A DNA stretch of 6,648 nucleotides from Prevotellamassilia sp. (GTDB lineage: Bacteria > Bacteroidota > Bacteroidia > Bacteroidales > Bacteroidaceae): the NCBI GenBank assembly GCA_018383375.1, contig JAHAWW010000181.1:1-6648 (forward strand), in the 5' to 3' direction. This document shows, piece after piece, positions 5,763 to 6,648 of this stretch (position 1 is the first letter of the stretch; each line of letters begins with the position of its first letter). Below the pieces are notes generated by a model. That model worked only from the letters and a program-made list of their open reading frames with translations, did not search any database and was not told where the DNA came from. A program made the position numbers and the translations under genes.

Positions 5763-5990
5763 TTTGTATACTTGAAGATGGGTGTAATAAGCTGATAAAA
5801 GCCAGTCTGATAGTCTAAAATCGCGAATAAAAGCATAAAGCGGATTTTGCCCTGTATTTTATAGGTTTGTAAATGCAATCCTAAATTCGCGTCATCGGAT
5901 ATGGTTTTGTAAATCATTAAATCTGTAAATTGAAAAAGTTGGCTTTTGAAATTTATATTTAGTTTTGCGCATCATCTCAATTTTTCTCTT

Positions 5991-5998
5991 TAACTTTG
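5991..5998 (+). promoter_or_regulatory. -7 promoter box before the candidate RNA
   Basis: TAACTTTG is a full match to TAnnTTTG and is identical to the kinase promoter box. The nearest TTTG (5964-5967) is 23 bases upstream, slightly long. Transcription would begin near 6003-6006, about 12 bases before the first stem of the candidate RNA and about 415 bases before the XRE start codon. Confidence 0.5.
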
Positions 5999-6015
5999 TA
6001 AAGACTAAAAAACAA

Positions 6016-6211
6016 GGCTAAATCACCCGGAGAGGTGCAGAAGGCGGACTGAAGAGCGTCGTTTGGATGGCGAATGAGGTATTTAGCCCTCCACCGATTT
6101 GCTCAGGCTGCTCGATTTTTGGCCACCTCGTTTGGGGTGTCTTCGAAAGGATTGTACTAAAAGTCGGTTTGTCTTTTTCTCATAAGTGCCGCCATTGGCA
6201 CCTCTTACGAG
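6016..6211 (+). ncRNA. candidate structured leader or small RNA
   Basis: Several stems follow the promoter box at 5991. GGCTAAAT (6016-6023) pairs perfectly with ATTTAGCC (6081-6088). With one bulged C it extends through ACC/GGT (6025-6027 with 6078-6080) to 11 pairs. CACC (6024-6027) could instead pair with GGTG (6034-6037), so two folds compete. CACCTC-GTTT-GGGGTG (6124-6139) forms a 6-bp hairpin. GTGCC-GCCATT-GGCAC (6186-6201) forms a 5-bp hairpin extended outward by TAA/TTA and CTC/GAG. I do not recognise a known family such as RNase P RNA, tmRNA, 4.5S RNA or a common riboswitch. It could be a separate small RNA or the leader of the XRE gene. Its ends are approximate. Confidence 0.35.
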
Positions 6212-6420
6212 CAATCAAACGGGTGTGGCATGGCGTCTGAAAAAACTTCTACGCCCTCCTTAGTCGGTTCGTTCCTCACCCACGCGGTCGCCTATGACTC
6301 CGGCTTGCGATTGACCCTCTGCCTCTATCCACTTCTGCCCCTCACGTGGCCGCGACAAGGCCCTTCTGCCCTCGTTCACGCCCGCTTGGCTATTTCACGA
6401 CAAACAAACACACCACCATA
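6212..6420 (+). other. region upstream of the XRE gene, no clear gene
   Basis: G+C returns to the level of the core genes. A 63-codon frame (6230-6421, starting MASEKTSTPS) ends with a TAA whose last base is the A of the XRE ATG, which would allow translational coupling. Its composition (many Pro, Leu, Thr) and lack of any known domain make a real protein doubtful. No good TAnnTTTG box lies close to the XRE start; TATTTCAC near 6391 is only a weak likeness. The 11-base AGTCGGTTTGT at 6162 recurs with one change at 6262. Confidence 0.4.
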
Positions 6421-6648
6421 ATGAAAGAACGCATCCGTCAAATTATGAATGCCATGGGCCTCTCACAGCAAGAGTTTGCCCAGCGTCTTGGCATTTCAAC
6501 CGCATCTATTTCCAGCATTTTCAACGGCCGTACCAACCCTACCAACAACCACGTAATGGCTATTCACCGCGTATTTCCGCAGATTCGCATCGAATGGCTG
6601 ATGTTTGGCGAGGGCGATATGTATGTGGCTCAGACGCCCTCTCAGGAC
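6421..6648 (+). CDS. XRE-family helix-turn-helix regulator, cut by right edge
   Basis: The first 76 codons are in the window. MKERIRQIMNAMGLSQQEFA opens a Cro/C1-type DNA-binding domain: helix 2 around SQQEFAQRLGI (15-25) and recognition helix around TASISSIFNGR (27-37), then EWLMFGEGDMY (58-68). That last motif is common in Bacteroidetes XRE regulators of about 100-200 residues, whose function is usually unknown. The protein probably binds DNA as a dimer; its target cannot be told, and the C-terminal part is missing. ATG at 6421 is preferred because the helix-turn-helix begins at the usual distance from it. The context just upstream is AC-rich without a Shine-Dalgarno sequence, as at other genes here. 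The leader may hold the structured RNA at 6016-6211. Confidence 0.92.
   Translation, partial: MKERIRQIMNAMGLSQQEFAQRLGISTASISSIFNGRTNPTNNHVMAIHRVFPQIRIEWLMFGEGDMYVAQTPSQD

Larger units (their letters stand above)
5521..5990. other. AT-rich stretch without a supported gene
   Basis: Base composition falls sharply: by hand count 5521-5580 is 30% G+C, against 58% in 4261-4320 inside holA. Only short frames are open. The longest, minus 5917-5726 (63 codons), begins MIYKTISDDANLGLHLQTYK and shows no feature I recognise; its end overlaps a terminator-like hairpin. A dyad lies at 5538-5558. TAGGTTTG (5862-5869) and TAGTTTTG (5960-5967) match the -7 consensus but lack a well-spaced -33 box. The stretch may be a decayed acquired segment. 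Confidence 0.5.

Overview
The window looks like Bacteroidales chromosome, most likely Prevotella or a close relative. Three things point there: promoters of the Bacteroidetes form (TTTG, about 20 bases, TAnnTTTG) with no clear Shine-Dalgarno sequences; the short Bacteroidetes-type AMP nucleosidase; and a stand-alone HsdR-N-like protein beside holA. The genus is an inference from memory of protein style; no search was run.

Layout. (1) 1-799, minus: most of a LytS-type membrane sensor histidine kinase, cut by the left edge. Its 5' leader (804-930) is an imperfect tandem duplication of about 64 bp. (2) 800-1072: divergent control region with back-to-back promoters and a roughly 20-bp-spaced direct repeat between them. 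(3) 1073-1936, plus: coiled-coil lipoprotein resembling Bacteroides proteins called Cbp1-family adhesins, followed by a strong terminator. (4) 2289-2750, minus: small PD-(D/E)XK protein of the HsdR N-terminal family. (5) 2887-3663 and 3719-4771, plus: AMP nucleosidase and DNA polymerase III delta (holA), probably one transcript. The 136-bp spacer between (4) and (5) carries -7 boxes that face each other, so the two leaders may overlap as antisense RNA. (6) 4772-6420: about 1.65 kb with no convincing protein gene. It holds twin T7 terminator-like sites, hairpin-rich DNA with overlapping but unconvincing reading frames on both strands, an AT-rich stretch (about 5520-6000), and then a promoter followed by a candidate structured RNA of about 200 nt. 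(7) 6421 to the right edge, plus: start of an XRE-family helix-turn-helix regulator.

The genes do not form one pathway. AMP nucleosidase (purine salvage) and holA (replication clamp loader) are housekeeping. The kinase and lipoprotein concern the cell envelope and signalling and share one control region. The best place to look for something undescribed is the non-coding block 4772-6420, above all the RNA-like segment 6016-6211 upstream of the XRE gene. No CRISPR array, transposase, tRNA or rRNA was seen.
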